Shown: positions 1 through 9,174, counted from the stretch's first letter. The stretch is DNA of 64,000 bases from Burkholderia stagnalis (GCF_902830275.1 NZ_CADESW010000020.1:88868-152867), one strand, 5' to 3'. The notes: generated from the letters alone by a model not told the origin. Numbers and translations: made by a program.

Positions 1-342
1 ATTTGCGGGGGGAAGCAGTCATTGCGGTGTCTCGTCGTTGAAGTTGGGTGTGGGTGGGGCGACGGCGGACGGCCGCGTCGCCGCCCGTGAAGCGAAAATT
101 CCTGATCGACGCATGACGCCGGCCCATCTCCGGGAAATCCCTCGGTCATGCCGCGCGCGCCGTGCCTGGCCTGGCTCCGGCGCATTCGCGCAGGCATGCG
201 GCGGTGCACCGGGCCGCGTACCGACTCCGGGTTTGTCATACCCGATCAGGGGTTGGAGCGCCGAACGCGTTTGGACAACAATCGGCGTACCCGAGGCCCT
301 ATCTTTCGTCTTCCCATTACTTTTCGAAAGCGAGTAATTCCG
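1..342. other. Non-coding lead-in
   Basis: No convincing gene is seen before the LysR start at 343. The open frames here have poor codon bias and no ribosome site. The segment probably holds the promoter of the LysR gene. Confidence 0.5.
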
Positions 343-1260
343 ATGGTTGCCATTCAAAGTCCCGATTGGTCGAGGCTGAGCTCGCTCGACCCGGAACTCA
401 TCCGCGCGTTCGTCGCGGTCGTCGAAAGCGGCGGCTTCACCGCGGCGTCGCGGCAGCTGCATCGCACGCAGTCGACGATCAGCCTGCGGATCCGCACGCT
501 CGAGGAGCGGCTCGGCACCCACCTGTTCATGCGCAACAGCCGGCGGCTCGCGCTGTCGCGCGACGGCGAGAATTTCCTGATCTACGCGCGCCGGATCATC
601 CAGGTGCAGAACGACGCGATCATCGCGTTGCAGCAGAGCAGCAGCCATCGCGGCGCGCTGCGCTTCGGGCTGCCGGAGGACTATGCGGAACTGTGGCTGC
701 CCGACCTGCTGAAGTCGTTCTATGCATTGCGCCCGGGCGCGCGGCTGCACGTGCACTGCCGGATGTCGCTCGAACTGCTCGAACGGCTGCAGGCCGGCGA
801 GCTCGACGTCGCGCTGGTCGTGCGGCACGGCTCGCAGGCGGGCGGCCGGCATCTCGGCCGCGAGGAGGTGGTGTGGGCCGCGCATCGCGATTTCGCGCTC
901 GACCCGCATGCGTCGGTGCCGCTCGCGCTGTTTCCCGAGACCTGCTGCTACCGGCAGCGCGGGCTGCAGGCGCTGGCGTCGATGGACCGGCCGTATCACG
1001 TCGTCTACACGAGCCAGAGCCCGACCGGGATCAAGGTCGCGGTGAACCACGGCGCCGCCGTGACGATGATCGACCGCTGCACGCTGCCGGAGAACTGGCG
1101 CGTGCTCGGCGAAGACGAGGGCCTGCCGCCGCTGCCGCCGGCCGATCTCGAACTGCATCGCTCGCCGGGCATCTGCGATCCGTCGACCGACGATCTCGCG
1201 TCGCTGATCGAGACGATGGTCGACGAACGGCGACGCGCGTCGGTCGAAGCGATCGCCTGA
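343..1260 (+). CDS. LysR family transcriptional regulator
   Basis: Encodes 305 residues, a normal LysR length, from the ATG at 343; the frame stays open upstream to 148 but that extension has no LysR content. The N-terminal winged helix-turn-helix spans about residues 16-75, with the helix reading AASRQLHRTQSTISLRIRTL. It is followed by a substrate-binding domain starting near GLPEDYAELWLPDLL. The DYA/LLP spacing resembles the LrhA/HexA branch. The gene is convergent with a second LysR gene of similar architecture at 1273-2148, with only 12 bases between them. The target genes and inducer are not evident. Confidence 0.9.
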   Translation: MVAIQSPDWSRLSSLDPELIRAFVAVVESGGFTAASRQLHRTQSTISLRIRTLEERLGTHLFMRNSRRLALSRDGENFLIYARRIIQVQNDAIIALQQSSSHRGALRFGLPEDYAELWLPDLLKSFYALRPGARLHVHCRMSLELLERLQAGELDVALVVRHGSQAGGRHLGREEVVWAAHRDFALDPHASVPLALFPETCCYRQRGLQALASMDRPYHVVYTSQSPTGIKVAVNHGAAVTMIDRCTLPENWRVLGEDEGLPPLPPADLELHRSPGICDPSTDDLASLIETMVDERRRASVEAIA

Positions 1261-1272
1261 GCGCCGCGCCCG

Positions 1273-2148
1273 CTACGCCTCCGCCGTCTGCCCCGTCTGC
1301 CGCTGCAGATCGTCCATGATCTGCTCCGCGAGGAAGTCGCACGGCGGCCGCTTCGACTTCGTGCTGCGCGCGAGGATCAGTTCGAGCGGCGGCATGTCGG
1401 GCAGCCCGTGCGAGCGGCCGAGCACCGACAACTGCGGGGGAATCGCGCAGCGCGCGAGCGGCGCGACCGCGAGCCCCGCTTCCACCATGCTGAGCAGGCC
1501 GAGCAGGCTCGGGCTTTCGTACGAGGTGCGATACGGCAGCTTCGCGCGTTCGAGGCTGCGGATCGCGTTCTCGCGCGCGACGCTGCCCGGCATGAACACC
1601 GCGATCGGCAGCGGCCGCTCCTCCCACACGCGCGGCCCGTTCGTCATCGCGGCCCATGCCATCGGCTCGTGGCGTACGAAGTCGCCCGACAGCCCCTTCA
1701 CGCGCGTACCGCACACGAGGTCGACGGTGCCGTCCTTGATCAGCGGCGCGAGCGCGCTGCTCGGCAGGCCGATCACCTGGATCTCGACCTTCGGATACGA
1801 CGCCGAGAATTTCTTAAGCACTGAAGGAAGAAGCGACGACGCGTAGTCGTCCGGCACGCCGATCACCACCTTGCCCGTGACCTCCGGCCGCACCACGGCG
1901 GCCCACGCCTCGTCGCGCAGCGCGAGCATGCGCCGCGCGAAACCCAGCAGCACCTCGCCCTCGCGCGTCAGCACGATGCTGCGCGGGCGGCGCACGAACA
2001 GCGGCCGCCCCAGCGCGTCCTCGAGGCTCTTGATCTGCATGCTGACGGCGGATTGCGAGCGGTTCACGGCTTCGGCGGCGCGGGTCATGTTGCCGGTCTC
2101 GGCCACCGCGACGACGGTGGCCAGCACGTCGTGATCGAGCATCTTCAT
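1273..2148 (-). CDS. LysR family transcriptional regulator
   Basis: A 291-residue LysR protein starting at ATG 2148 (a second ATG lies two codons in, at 2142). The N-terminal HTH reads MTRAAEAVNRSQSAVSMQIK, and the effector domain begins near GVPDDYASSLLPSVLKKF. It is LrhA-like and resembles the convergent regulator at 343-1260, so the two may be old duplicates. It is divergent from the DUF3422 gene at 2329 with a shared intergenic region of about 180 bases, so it could control that gene; this is inference from layout only. Confidence 0.9.
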   Translation of the reverse strand: MKMLDHDVLATVVAVAETGNMTRAAEAVNRSQSAVSMQIKSLEDALGRPLFVRRPRSIVLTREGEVLLGFARRMLALRDEAWAAVVRPEVTGKVVIGVPDDYASSLLPSVLKKFSASYPKVEIQVIGLPSSALAPLIKDGTVDLVCGTRVKGLSGDFVRHEPMAWAAMTNGPRVWEERPLPIAVFMPGSVARENAIRSLERAKLPYRTSYESPSLLGLLSMVEAGLAVAPLARCAIPPQLSVLGRSHGLPDMPPLELILARSTKSKRPPCDFLAEQIMDDLQRQTGQTAEA

Positions 2149-2328
2149 CGGTATCAGGAAAACTGAACGTAACGATCAGCATTATGCGTTTTTATTGTCG
2201 TTATGTGTCTGCCATAGTGCGATCGGGCAGGCGAAACCGCTGCCGCCGCCGGTTCGTCGGGCTGTTCCCGGCGACGGAGGCGCGCGTGCCGGGCCGGCGG
2301 GGTTGAACAAGGAAAGCATGGTGTCTCG

Positions 2329-3648
2329 ATGATGGACCATCCGTTGCGCGCCGCACTGGCCGCCGAACTGCATGCGCGGCCGTTCCTGCGGCTGGCCGAA
2401 GCCGTGTCGCTCACTCACTACGCGATCTATTCGGATGGCGAAGCGGCGATCCACGAAACACTGCTGCACGCGCTGTGCCGCGACGCCGGCATTGCCGCGC
2501 CGCATGACGGCGCGACGCACTACGCGGTGCAGTCGCCGAGCGGCTGGCACCTGAAGTGGGAGCGTCACACCGAATTCTCGACCTTCACGTTCGTCGCGCC
2601 GCGCCGCGACACGGGCTATTTCGACGATCTCGCGATCGAAGGCATTCCGGCCGACTGGTTCGCACGCCTGAACGGCATCCGCTTCGTCGCGGTGCGCATG
2701 GAGCTGCTGTCCGGCGACGCCGCGCGGCTCGTCTGCGCGGACATGCGGCGCTGGATCGACGGGCCGATTCTCGTCGGCAGCAACGTGCTCGGCGGCGGCC
2801 AGGTGTTCTGCGACTGGCACGTGCGGCCCGACGGCTTCATGCGCTTTCTCGTCGTCGACGAGGATTTCCGCGAAGAGCAGGGCGGCCGCCTGCTGCAGCG
2901 TCTCTATGAAATCGAAACCTACCGGATGATGGCGCTGCTCGCGCTGCCGGTCGCGCGGCGGATGAGCCGCGAGCTCGACGAGATCCACGCGTCGCTGCAG
3001 GCGCTGATGCAGAGCATGGACGCGGGCGGCGCGCACGGCGACGACGCGGCGCTGCTGGTCAAGCTCACGCACCTGGCGGTGCGCGTCGAATCGCTGTCGG
3101 GCTCGGGCGGGCGTTTCAGCGCATCGCGCGCGTACGAGAAGCTCGTGCTCGCGCGCATCCAGGAGCTGCGCGAGGAGCGCATCGAAGGGATGCCGACGAT
3201 CGCGGAATTCATGGAACGGCGCTTCGCGCCGGCGATGGAGACGTGCCGCAGCGTGTGGGCGCGCCACGAGCAGATCGCCGCGCGCATCGCGCGTGCGGTG
3301 GACCTGCTGCGCACGCGCGTCAATCTCGCGCAGGAAAAGGACGTCACGCGGCTGCTGGCCGGCATGGAGCGCACCGCGCGCAACCAGCTGCATCTGCAGC
3401 ATGCGGTCGAAGGCCTGTCCGTCGCGGCGATCTCGTATTACGTGTTGTCGCTCGCGGCTGCCGCGTTCAAGGCGCTGCACGTGCTGAGCCTGCCGGTCGA
3501 TCCGGAGCTGGCGGAAGGGCTGCTGATCGCGCCGGTCGTGCTCGGGGTAGTCCACATCACGCGGCGCACCCGTGCGCATCTCGCGAAGGCGGATGGCGCG
3601 CACGATGGCGAGGCGGCGCGGGCGGTGAAGTTGAAGCAGGTGGTTTGA
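2329..3648 (+). CDS. DUF3422 family membrane-anchored protein
   Basis: A 439-residue protein of the DUF3422 family (function unknown). It opens with the typical HPLRAALAAELHARPF segment, where other family members also have the conserved H-ARP motif. The C-terminus has two hydrophobic stretches around residues 360-415 (ISYYVLSLAAAAFKAL and LAEGLLIAPVVLGVV), which fit a C-terminal inner-membrane anchor with most of the protein in the cytoplasm. Charged helical segments at about 190-350 could form coiled coil. A small ORF follows 27 bases downstream. Confidence 0.88.
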   Translation: MMDHPLRAALAAELHARPFLRLAEAVSLTHYAIYSDGEAAIHETLLHALCRDAGIAAPHDGATHYAVQSPSGWHLKWERHTEFSTFTFVAPRRDTGYFDDLAIEGIPADWFARLNGIRFVAVRMELLSGDAARLVCADMRRWIDGPILVGSNVLGGGQVFCDWHVRPDGFMRFLVVDEDFREEQGGRLLQRLYEIETYRMMALLALPVARRMSRELDEIHASLQALMQSMDAGGAHGDDAALLVKLTHLAVRVESLSGSGGRFSASRAYEKLVLARIQELREERIEGMPTIAEFMERRFAPAMETCRSVWARHEQIAARIARAVDLLRTRVNLAQEKDVTRLLAGMERTARNQLHLQHAVEGLSVAAISYYVLSLAAAAFKALHVLSLPVDPELAEGLLIAPVVLGVVHITRRTRAHLAKADGAHDGEAARAVKLKQVV

Positions 3649-3675
3649 ACATCAATGACAAGCAAAGGAACGGAG

Positions 3676-3876
3676 ATGACTTTTTCGCAGATTCAGGCTG
3701 GTTTTTTCGTCGCGATGGACGATTTCGCGGAGCCGCTGCAGGACAACGCAGGCGCGGCGGACGACGCACGCGTATCGTCGTATCAGGCCGTGTTGCAGGA
3801 GCCGATGGTGTCGCTCGTCGGCAGCACGAGCGACCGGCCGGACGTCGCGACGGTTGCGATTCTCGGCTACAACTGA
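3676..3876 (+). CDS. Small hypothetical protein (66 aa)
   Basis: A short ORF beginning at ATG 3676 with a GGAG site six bases upstream; an upstream in-frame ATG at 3655 lacks such a site. The product is acidic, contains no transmembrane helix or known motif, and ends in VATVAILGYN. It follows the DUF3422 gene by 27 bases and is followed by a strong hairpin, so the two may share a transcript. I do not recognise it. Confidence 0.55.
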   Translation: MTFSQIQAGFFVAMDDFAEPLQDNAGAADDARVSSYQAVLQEPMVSLVGSTSDRPDVATVAILGYN

Positions 3877-3897
3877 GCGCGCGGTTCCGGACGTGCG

Positions 3898-3933
3898 CCG
3901 GATGGCAGCGGCGATGGCGTCGCTGCCATCCGG
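3898..3933. terminator. Hairpin, probable bidirectional terminator
   Basis: A perfect 13-bp inverted repeat (CCGGATGGCAGCG / CGCTGCCATCCGG) with a 10-base loop lies just after the small ORF and before the convergent HAF-repeat gene. There is no clear T tract, so intrinsic termination is likely but not certain. Confidence 0.6.
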
Positions 3934-4032
3934 CTGATTGAAGCCGGCATGGCCCGCTCGCGCAGCGTCCGCGAGTGACGCACGGTTTTCTGCCCAAAAG
4001 CGGCCGAGCCGGGCCAACGCGAGCGCATGCGA

Positions 4033-5091
4033 TTACGGTCGCGTCCAGAGGACGGCATCATTCGATTCGCCGACCACCTGGCCGTGTTTGTTGATGGCGA
4101 AAGCCAACGTAAAGCCTTCACCGTCGGGGAGTGCGCCGAGGTCGGTCATCACACCGTTCTCATAGACAAAGGCGTGAACGGCGCCACCCGGGGTGTCGGA
4201 AGCGCCGACTATCTGGCCGCGGTCGTTGATCCCCGAGGCCTGGCTGTTCCGGCCACCGGGGAGCGTTCCGAGGTCGGTCATCACCCCGTCTTGATACAGG
4301 AAGGCACGAAACTGCCTCGGGGTCGCAGTGTCGGAAGTGCCGACCACCTGGCCGCGATCGTTGATCGCCGCAGCGCCGCTGCTTTGACCACCGAGCGTGC
4401 CCAGGTCCGTCATCTGTTGACCGTCGTACAAAAAGGCGTGGGCCGCTCCGGTCGCGATGCCGGAATCGCCGACCACCTGGCCCTTCTGATTGATCGCGTT
4501 CGCGCGGCTGAAGGTACCACCGGGGAGCGTACCGAGGTCGGTCGTCACGCCGTCTTGATAGATGCACGCGTGGCCGTTCGTAGCGCCGGCCACCTGACCG
4601 CGATTGTTGATCCCGTTGGCTTCGTAGAGGCCAAGGTCGATCATCACGCCGCCGTCGTATAAAAAGGCGCGCCTGACGAACCCGCTTGCGATGGACGAAA
4701 AAGAGGCGCCGACCACCTGGCCGCGGTCGTTGATCCCTGCCGCGGTGCTGAAGCTGTCGCCGGGGAGCGTACCGAGGTCGGTCATCACCCCGTCTTCATA
4801 CAAGAAGGCGCGAAGGTCGCGATGATGTCTCACTCTGCCGAAAAAGTTGAACGACTCGCCGACCACCTGGCCGTGATCGTTGATCGCGTAAGCGCTGCTG
4901 CCGTTCTTGCCGGGAAGCGTGCCCAGATCCTTGATCGTGAAATTCTGATTGGCGGCGGCCAGGCTTTTGGCCACCGCCGCACTGCTCGCCGCATCACCGT
5001 CGCCGCCGCAGCCGGCCAATGCCGTTGCCAGCGATATGACGATTGCCGATGTTTGCAATGCTCGATTGACGAGCGGGGACAGGTGAACCAT
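4033..5091 (-). CDS. HAF-repeat lipoprotein
   Basis: A 352-residue protein starting at ATG 5091, chosen because a GGAGGT site lies just upstream and the N-terminus then reads as a lipoprotein signal (hydrophobic stretch ending SLATALAGCGG, lipobox LAGC). The mature part consists almost entirely of about seven degenerate repeats of 40-50 residues. Each is built around DLGTLPGG, AINDRGQVVG and AFLYxDGVMTDLG, the HAF (extracellular probable repeat) motif, presumably a surface beta-structure. The function of HAF proteins is unknown. The repeats also give repetitive DNA that could recombine. Confidence 0.88.
   Translation of the reverse strand: MVHLSPLVNRALQTSAIVISLATALAGCGGDGDAASSAAVAKSLAAANQNFTIKDLGTLPGKNGSSAYAINDHGQVVGESFNFFGRVRHHRDLRAFLYEDGVMTDLGTLPGDSFSTAAGINDRGQVVGASFSSIASGFVRRAFLYDGGVMIDLGLYEANGINNRGQVAGATNGHACIYQDGVTTDLGTLPGGTFSRANAINQKGQVVGDSGIATGAAHAFLYDGQQMTDLGTLGGQSSGAAAINDRGQVVGTSDTATPRQFRAFLYQDGVMTDLGTLPGGRNSQASGINDRGQIVGASDTPGGAVHAFVYENGVMTDLGALPDGEGFTLAFAINKHGQVVGESNDAVLWTRP
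4060..4940 (-). repeat. Coding tandem repeats (HAF motif), about 7 units
   Basis: On the plus strand the phrase GCCGACCACCTGGCC and related versions recurs every 120-150 bases, alternating with GCGTACCGAGGTCGGTC-like blocks. These encode the DLGTLPGG...NDRGQVVG units. The repeats are imperfect, and one unit (near 4560-4640) is shortened. Confidence 0.85.
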
Positions 5092-5729
5092 GTCGACCTC
5101 CAACGGGTTTTCAGCGTGACGGGTGGGCCGGGGTCGCGTCGACGATGTGCGAAGGCGGGGCAGACCAGCGCCGACGGAGTGCCGGATGCGGGCTGGCGCA
5201 AGAAGAGACGCCGGAGGCGTTGCGTGGACAACGAAAATTGAGGAATTGAAATTGACGCCGTGCCGGCTACGGATTTCAAGCCAACACCGCAATCGCAATC
5301 CAAGCGAGTGTCGTGCCACCCGATCAGGACGGGCTTCGCAAGGCGCGAAGCGGAACAGGCGGAAGCTGCGCGTGCGAAAAACGTATCACCCGCGATACGC
5401 GCGAAGGGGGCGAGGATCGAAATTGCGACTTCTCTATCGGAACCGGCCGTCAGTCATTTGTTTTTTATCGAATGCAAACGATTCCATTGCCCTCGCCTCG
5501 TAGCGCCCGAATGGCAACATCACCCAATTCGTTTCAAGGATGATGCAGTCGATCATATTGCGGTGGCACGGGCAGCGATGATCGAGGCGGAGGTTGTGAT
5601 CGCAACATCCGGAACGTGCGCGCCGGAACCATTGCCTGCGATCACGGTAGGCGGCGTAGCACGTATTCGCGCAACGGCCGGCATGGCAGAATGATCCGCC
5701 CGCCATTTCGTCACGGACCCATCACCGAC
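5092..5729. other. Intergenic region without a recognisable gene
   Basis: About 640 bases between the HAF lipoprotein start and the GNAT gene. It is lower in GC than its surroundings, and short open frames on both strands show no family signature. It must contain the lipoprotein promoter and probably that of the acetyltransferase. Confidence 0.5.
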
Positions 5730-6164
5730 ATGACTGCCCCGTCGAACGTCACCATCCAGCTCGCCGCCGTCGGACAGCCCACCGCGCGCGACGCCATCAG
5801 CCGCAAGCTCAACGCATTCAACGATGCGATCACAGGGCAGCCGGACAACACCGCGCTCGATCTCTACGTGACCGACCCGAACACTGGCGAAGTGCTCGGC
5901 GGGCTGGTCGGCCGCACGTCGCTCGGGCTGTTTTTCATCGATCTGCTTTTCGTGCCCGAATCCCTGCGCGAGGACGGCCTCGGCAGCAAGCTGCTGAACG
6001 ACGCGGAAGCGGAGGCGAAACGGCGCGGCTGCGCGCGCGCCGTGCTCTATACGATCACGTTCCAGGCGCCCGCGTTCTACGAGAAGCACGGGTATCGCGT
6101 GTTCGGCGAGGTGCCTTGCGAGCCGGCGGGGGCGGCTCGGGTGTTCATGGTCAAGGCGCTTTGA
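5730..6164 (+). CDS. GNAT family N-acetyltransferase
   Basis: A 144-residue protein starting at ATG 5730 (an in-frame ATG at 5691 would add 13 residues). The GNAT fold shows in the FFIDLLFVPESLREDGLGSK segment, where the R-x-x-G-x-G/A acetyl-CoA loop appears as REDGLGSKLL. It is followed by AKRRGCARAVLYTITFQAPAFYEKHGYRVFGE, the typical motif B region with the terminal FYEKHGY. The substrate is unknown. A fragment resembling an ABC permease C-terminus follows directly. Confidence 0.85.
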   Translation: MTAPSNVTIQLAAVGQPTARDAISRKLNAFNDAITGQPDNTALDLYVTDPNTGEVLGGLVGRTSLGLFFIDLLFVPESLREDGLGSKLLNDAEAEAKRRGCARAVLYTITFQAPAFYEKHGYRVFGEVPCEPAGAARVFMVKAL

Positions 6165-6301
6165 GCGGTTGCAAGCCCGACCCGCTAGGCGCGCCCGACT
6201 GGTTCCTGCCACTCGCGCCGGCGGCGGCGTTCGCGTTCCTGGTGGTGGCCTTTGCCGCGTGGCGGCTGGGGGTGCGCAAGTACACGTCGACCGGCACCTG
6301 A
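6165..6301 (+). pseudogene. Relic of an ABC-2 type permease C-terminus
   Basis: Directly after the acetyltransferase stop, an open stretch encodes a segment including APAAAFAFLVVAFAAWRLGVRKYTSTGT with no start codon of its own. A final hydrophobic helix followed by W-R-x-G-V-R-x-Y-x-S-x-G is what ABC-2 (DUF990-like) exporter permeases look like at their end. The rest of that gene and its ATPase are absent, so this appears to be the 3' end left by a deletion. The identification rests on family memory of that tail motif. Confidence 0.4.
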
Positions 6302-6391
6302 AGCGCACCGTACCGGACAATTTCCGCCGTACTGTACCGCCAGGCGTGTGAGCTTTCTGACGATACTCGTGTCTTTCCAGGAGACCGTCCG

Positions 6392-6688
6392 ATGCCCCTC
6401 GTCGATTTCACATCCGTCGCTGCCGAGCAAACGCAAGCATGGAAATCCTCGCTTGTCGGCAAAGTAGGCCCGGCCAACGTCAAGGTGCTTCGCATGGATG
6501 CGCAGCCCTACGACGAGGAGATTCACGACTACAACGAGGGTTTGCTGGTCGTCGATGGACGGCTTCTGCTTCAGGTCGGCGCGGAGACGGTCGCCGTGGA
6601 AGCCGGGCAGATGTATCTCGCGTTGGCAGGGACTGCACACGCCGTCCTGCCCGGCAGCCACGGGACGCTCGTCGTCATCGACGTGTAA
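6392..6688 (+). CDS. Cupin domain protein
   Basis: A 98-residue single-domain cupin. The pattern includes NEGLLVVDGRLLLQVGAETVAVEAGQMYLALAGTAHAVLPG: a glycine-rich first motif, the PG-like turn as EAGQ, and a histidine in the second motif (AHAV). The first motif has lost the usual HxH pair (IHDYNEG keeps one His), so metal binding may be weak. An AGGAG site precedes the ATG. It lies tail to tail with the aldehyde dehydrogenase. Confidence 0.8.
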   Translation: MPLVDFTSVAAEQTQAWKSSLVGKVGPANVKVLRMDAQPYDEEIHDYNEGLLVVDGRLLLQVGAETVAVEAGQMYLALAGTAHAVLPGSHGTLVVIDV

Positions 6689-6715
6689 AGGCGGCTGACA
6701 CGCGCGCCGGCACTA

Positions 6716-8200
6716 TCAGTCGACCGCGCGCATCGCGTGCCGCAGCTCCTGATAGCTGCGCAGCCCCGCGACACCGAGTTCACGGCCGATCCCGCTCAAG
6801 CCGAACCCGCCCCAGCACACGTGCGGATAAATGAGCTGCGGCGTATTGATCCACACGAGCCCCGCGCGCACGCGTGCCTGATAACGCTTCGCCTGCGCCG
6901 CGTCGCGCGTGACGACGGTCGCGACGAGCCCGTAGCGCGTGTCGTTCGCGAGCGCGATCGCCTCGTCGTCGGTGCGAAACGACTTCACGCACGCGACCGG
7001 GCCGAACACTTCGTCGGCCCACAGCACGTTGTCGGCGGCCGGTTCCGCGATCACGACCGGCGCCATGAAGTAGCCGTCGCCGCGCGCGTCGGCCACGCGG
7101 CCGCTGAACGCGACCTGCGCGCCGCTGTCGATCCCCTGCCGCAGCATTGCCTCGACGCGCGCGCGGTGTGCAGCCGAGATCAGCGGCCCCATCGCGACGT
7201 TCGCCGCCTCCGGCGGCGCGACGACGAGCGCGCGCACGGCCGTCTCGAACGCGGCCATGAAGCCGCGATACAGGCTGTCGTGCACGAGAATGCGCGCGGT
7301 GGCCGAGCACATCTGGCCCGCGTTCGTGAAGGCGCCGGCAACCGCGAGTGCCACCGCAGCATCGAGATCGGCGTCGTCGCGGACGATCAGCGCGGACTTG
7401 CCGCCAAGCTCGAGCGTCACGCGCTTCATGTCGTCGGCGGCGGCGCGCATCACTTTCCTGCCGGCGGCGGTGCTGCCGGTGAACGAGATCTTGTCGATCA
7501 GCGGATGCGCGGCGAGCGCCGCGCCGACATTCGCGCCGCCGTTCACGATGTTCACGACGCCGTCCGGCATGCCGGCCTCGGCGACGATGTCGAGCAGCGC
7601 GTGTTCGGCCGGCGACGTCAGTTCCGACGGCTTGAGCACCGCCGCGCAGCCGGCGGCCAGCGCGGGCGCGAGCTTCCACGCGGTCGTCACCATCGGGAAA
7701 TTCCACGGCACGATCAGCGCGGCCACGCCGAGCGCATCGTAAAAGCGCTCGGCCGTCACGGTTTCGCTCGGCAGCGCGACCGGTTCCGCCGCGAACGTCG
7801 CCGGATCGGCGCACAGCGCGGCGTAGTACGCGAATGTCGCGGCGACGTCGCCGACGTCGGCATCGGCCTCGAGCGGCGGCTTGCCGCTGACCTGCATCTG
7901 CAGCGCCGCGAGGCGCGCGCGGTCGGCTTCGACCAGCTCGGCGATCTTCGCGAGGATCTTGCCGCGCGCGGCGGGCGGCGTGTCGCGCCAGCCGGCGAAC
8001 GCATCGCGCGCGGTGCGCACCGCGCGGTCGACGTGCTCGGCTGAAGCGAATTCCTGCCAGCCGAGCGTGTCGCCGGTCGCGGCGTTGAACAGCGGCGCGC
8101 CGGCATCGTCGGCATGCGCGCGGATATGTTCGCCGGCGATGCGCGCGGCGGGCAGCACGAGCGTCGCGGTAGCGGCAGGGGAAAGCGGTGCGGTGGACAT
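6716..8200 (-). CDS. Aldehyde dehydrogenase (probably 4-amino/4-guanidinobutyraldehyde)
   Basis: A 494-residue NAD(P)-dependent aldehyde dehydrogenase starting at ATG 8200. Visible family marks are PWNFPMVTTAWKLAPALAAG, the NAD-loop FTGSTAAGRKVM, the general-base region LELGGKSALIVRDDADLD, and the nucleophile region FTNAGQMCSATAR with its Cys. Its neighbours are a ureohydrolase immediately upstream (23 bases), cupins, an FAD amine oxidase and two regulators. This suggests it oxidises the aldehyde from putrescine or guanidinobutylamine breakdown. Substrate choice cannot be read from sequence. Confidence 0.92.
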   Translation of the reverse strand: MSTAPLSPAATATLVLPAARIAGEHIRAHADDAGAPLFNAATGDTLGWQEFASAEHVDRAVRTARDAFAGWRDTPPAARGKILAKIAELVEADRARLAALQMQVSGKPPLEADADVGDVAATFAYYAALCADPATFAAEPVALPSETVTAERFYDALGVAALIVPWNFPMVTTAWKLAPALAAGCAAVLKPSELTSPAEHALLDIVAEAGMPDGVVNIVNGGANVGAALAAHPLIDKISFTGSTAAGRKVMRAAADDMKRVTLELGGKSALIVRDDADLDAAVALAVAGAFTNAGQMCSATARILVHDSLYRGFMAAFETAVRALVVAPPEAANVAMGPLISAAHRARVEAMLRQGIDSGAQVAFSGRVADARGDGYFMAPVVIAEPAADNVLWADEVFGPVACVKSFRTDDEAIALANDTRYGLVATVVTRDAAQAKRYQARVRAGLVWINTPQLIYPHVCWGGFGLSGIGRELGVAGLRSYQELRHAMRAVD

Positions 8201-8223
8201 GGTGGCGATCCTGAAGGTCGGGT

Positions 8224-9174
8224 TCAACGGTAGGCGACGCCCGGCATCACGCAGAGCATTTCGAACGCGAGGTTCGCGCCGACGAGCGCGGTCGTGCCGA
8301 CCGGGTCGTAAGGCGGCGACACTTCGACGAGATCGGCGCCGACGAGATTGAGCCCCTTCATCCCGCGCACGATCTCGAGCCCTTGCTGCACCGTCAGGCC
8401 GCCGACTTCCGGCGTGCCGGTGCCCGGCGCGAACGACGGGTCGAGGCCGTCGATATCGAAGCTCAGGTAGACCGGCGTGCTGCCGACGCGCTCGCGCACC
8501 TGCGCCATCAGCGGCGCGAGCGACGTGTTCCAGCATGCCTCGGCCTGGACGACGGTGAAGCCCTGCTCGCGGCACCAGTCGAAATCGTCGGCGTGGTAGC
8601 CGGTGCCGCGCAGGCCGATCTGCGTGACCTTGTCGCACTGCAGGAGGCCGTCCTCCACCGCGCGGCGGAACGGCGTGCCGTGCGCGATCTTCTCGCCGAA
8701 CATCGTGTCGTTGACGTCCGCGTGCGCGTCGACGTGCACCACCGCGACCTTGCCGTACTTGCGGTGCAGCGCGCGCAGGATCGGCCACGCGATCGTGTGG
8801 TCGCCGCCGAGCGTAATCGGCCGGCAGCCGTTCGCGACGATCGCGTCGTAGGCGGCCTCGATGCGGCGCACCGAGTCCTTCAGGTCGTACGGGTTGGTCG
8901 CGACGTCGCCGAGGTCGGCCACCTGCAGCGAATCGAACGGCGCGGCGCGCGTCGCCATGTTGTACGGGCGCAGCAGCACGGATTCGCTGCGGATCTGGCG
9001 CGGGCCGAAGCGCGCGCCCGACCGGTTCGACGTGCCGAGATCGAGCGGCACGCCGACGAAGCACGCGTCGAGCCCGTCGGTCGTGTCGGCCTGCGGCAGA
9101 CGCATCATCGTGGCGATGCCGCCGAAGCGCGGCATCTCGTTGCCGCCCATCGGCTGGTTCAGTTCGCGATGCAT
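8224..9174 (-). CDS. speB: Agmatinase-family ureohydrolase
   Basis: A 316-residue manganese ureohydrolase starting at ATG 9174 with GAGGAG about ten bases upstream. The dinuclear metal site is intact: GGDHTIAWP, VVHVDAHADVND and SFDIDGLDPSFAPGTGTPE carry the conserved His and Asp ligands. The family splits urea from agmatine, guanidinobutyrate or related guanidino compounds. The partner aldehyde dehydrogenase downstream makes guanidinobutyrase a serious alternative to agmatinase. It probably forms an operon with that gene. Confidence 0.9.
   Translation of the reverse strand: MHRELNQPMGGNEMPRFGGIATMMRLPQADTTDGLDACFVGVPLDLGTSNRSGARFGPRQIRSESVLLRPYNMATRAAPFDSLQVADLGDVATNPYDLKDSVRRIEAAYDAIVANGCRPITLGGDHTIAWPILRALHRKYGKVAVVHVDAHADVNDTMFGEKIAHGTPFRRAVEDGLLQCDKVTQIGLRGTGYHADDFDWCREQGFTVVQAEACWNTSLAPLMAQVRERVGSTPVYLSFDIDGLDPSFAPGTGTPEVGGLTVQQGLEIVRGMKGLNLVGADLVEVSPPYDPVGTTALVGANLAFEMLCVMPGVAYR

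Noticed and set aside
2182..3603. A long minus-strand frame opposite the DUF3422 gene
   Set aside because: Composition is typical of antisense frames; the plus-strand protein has a clear family match.
4060..4940. Regularly spaced DNA repeats that might be a CRISPR array
   Set aside because: The units are imperfect, 120-150 bases apart and in frame with a HAF-repeat protein.
5434..5706. A 90-codon minus-strand frame upstream of the GNAT gene
   Set aside because: Cys/Arg-rich with no motif or ribosome site.
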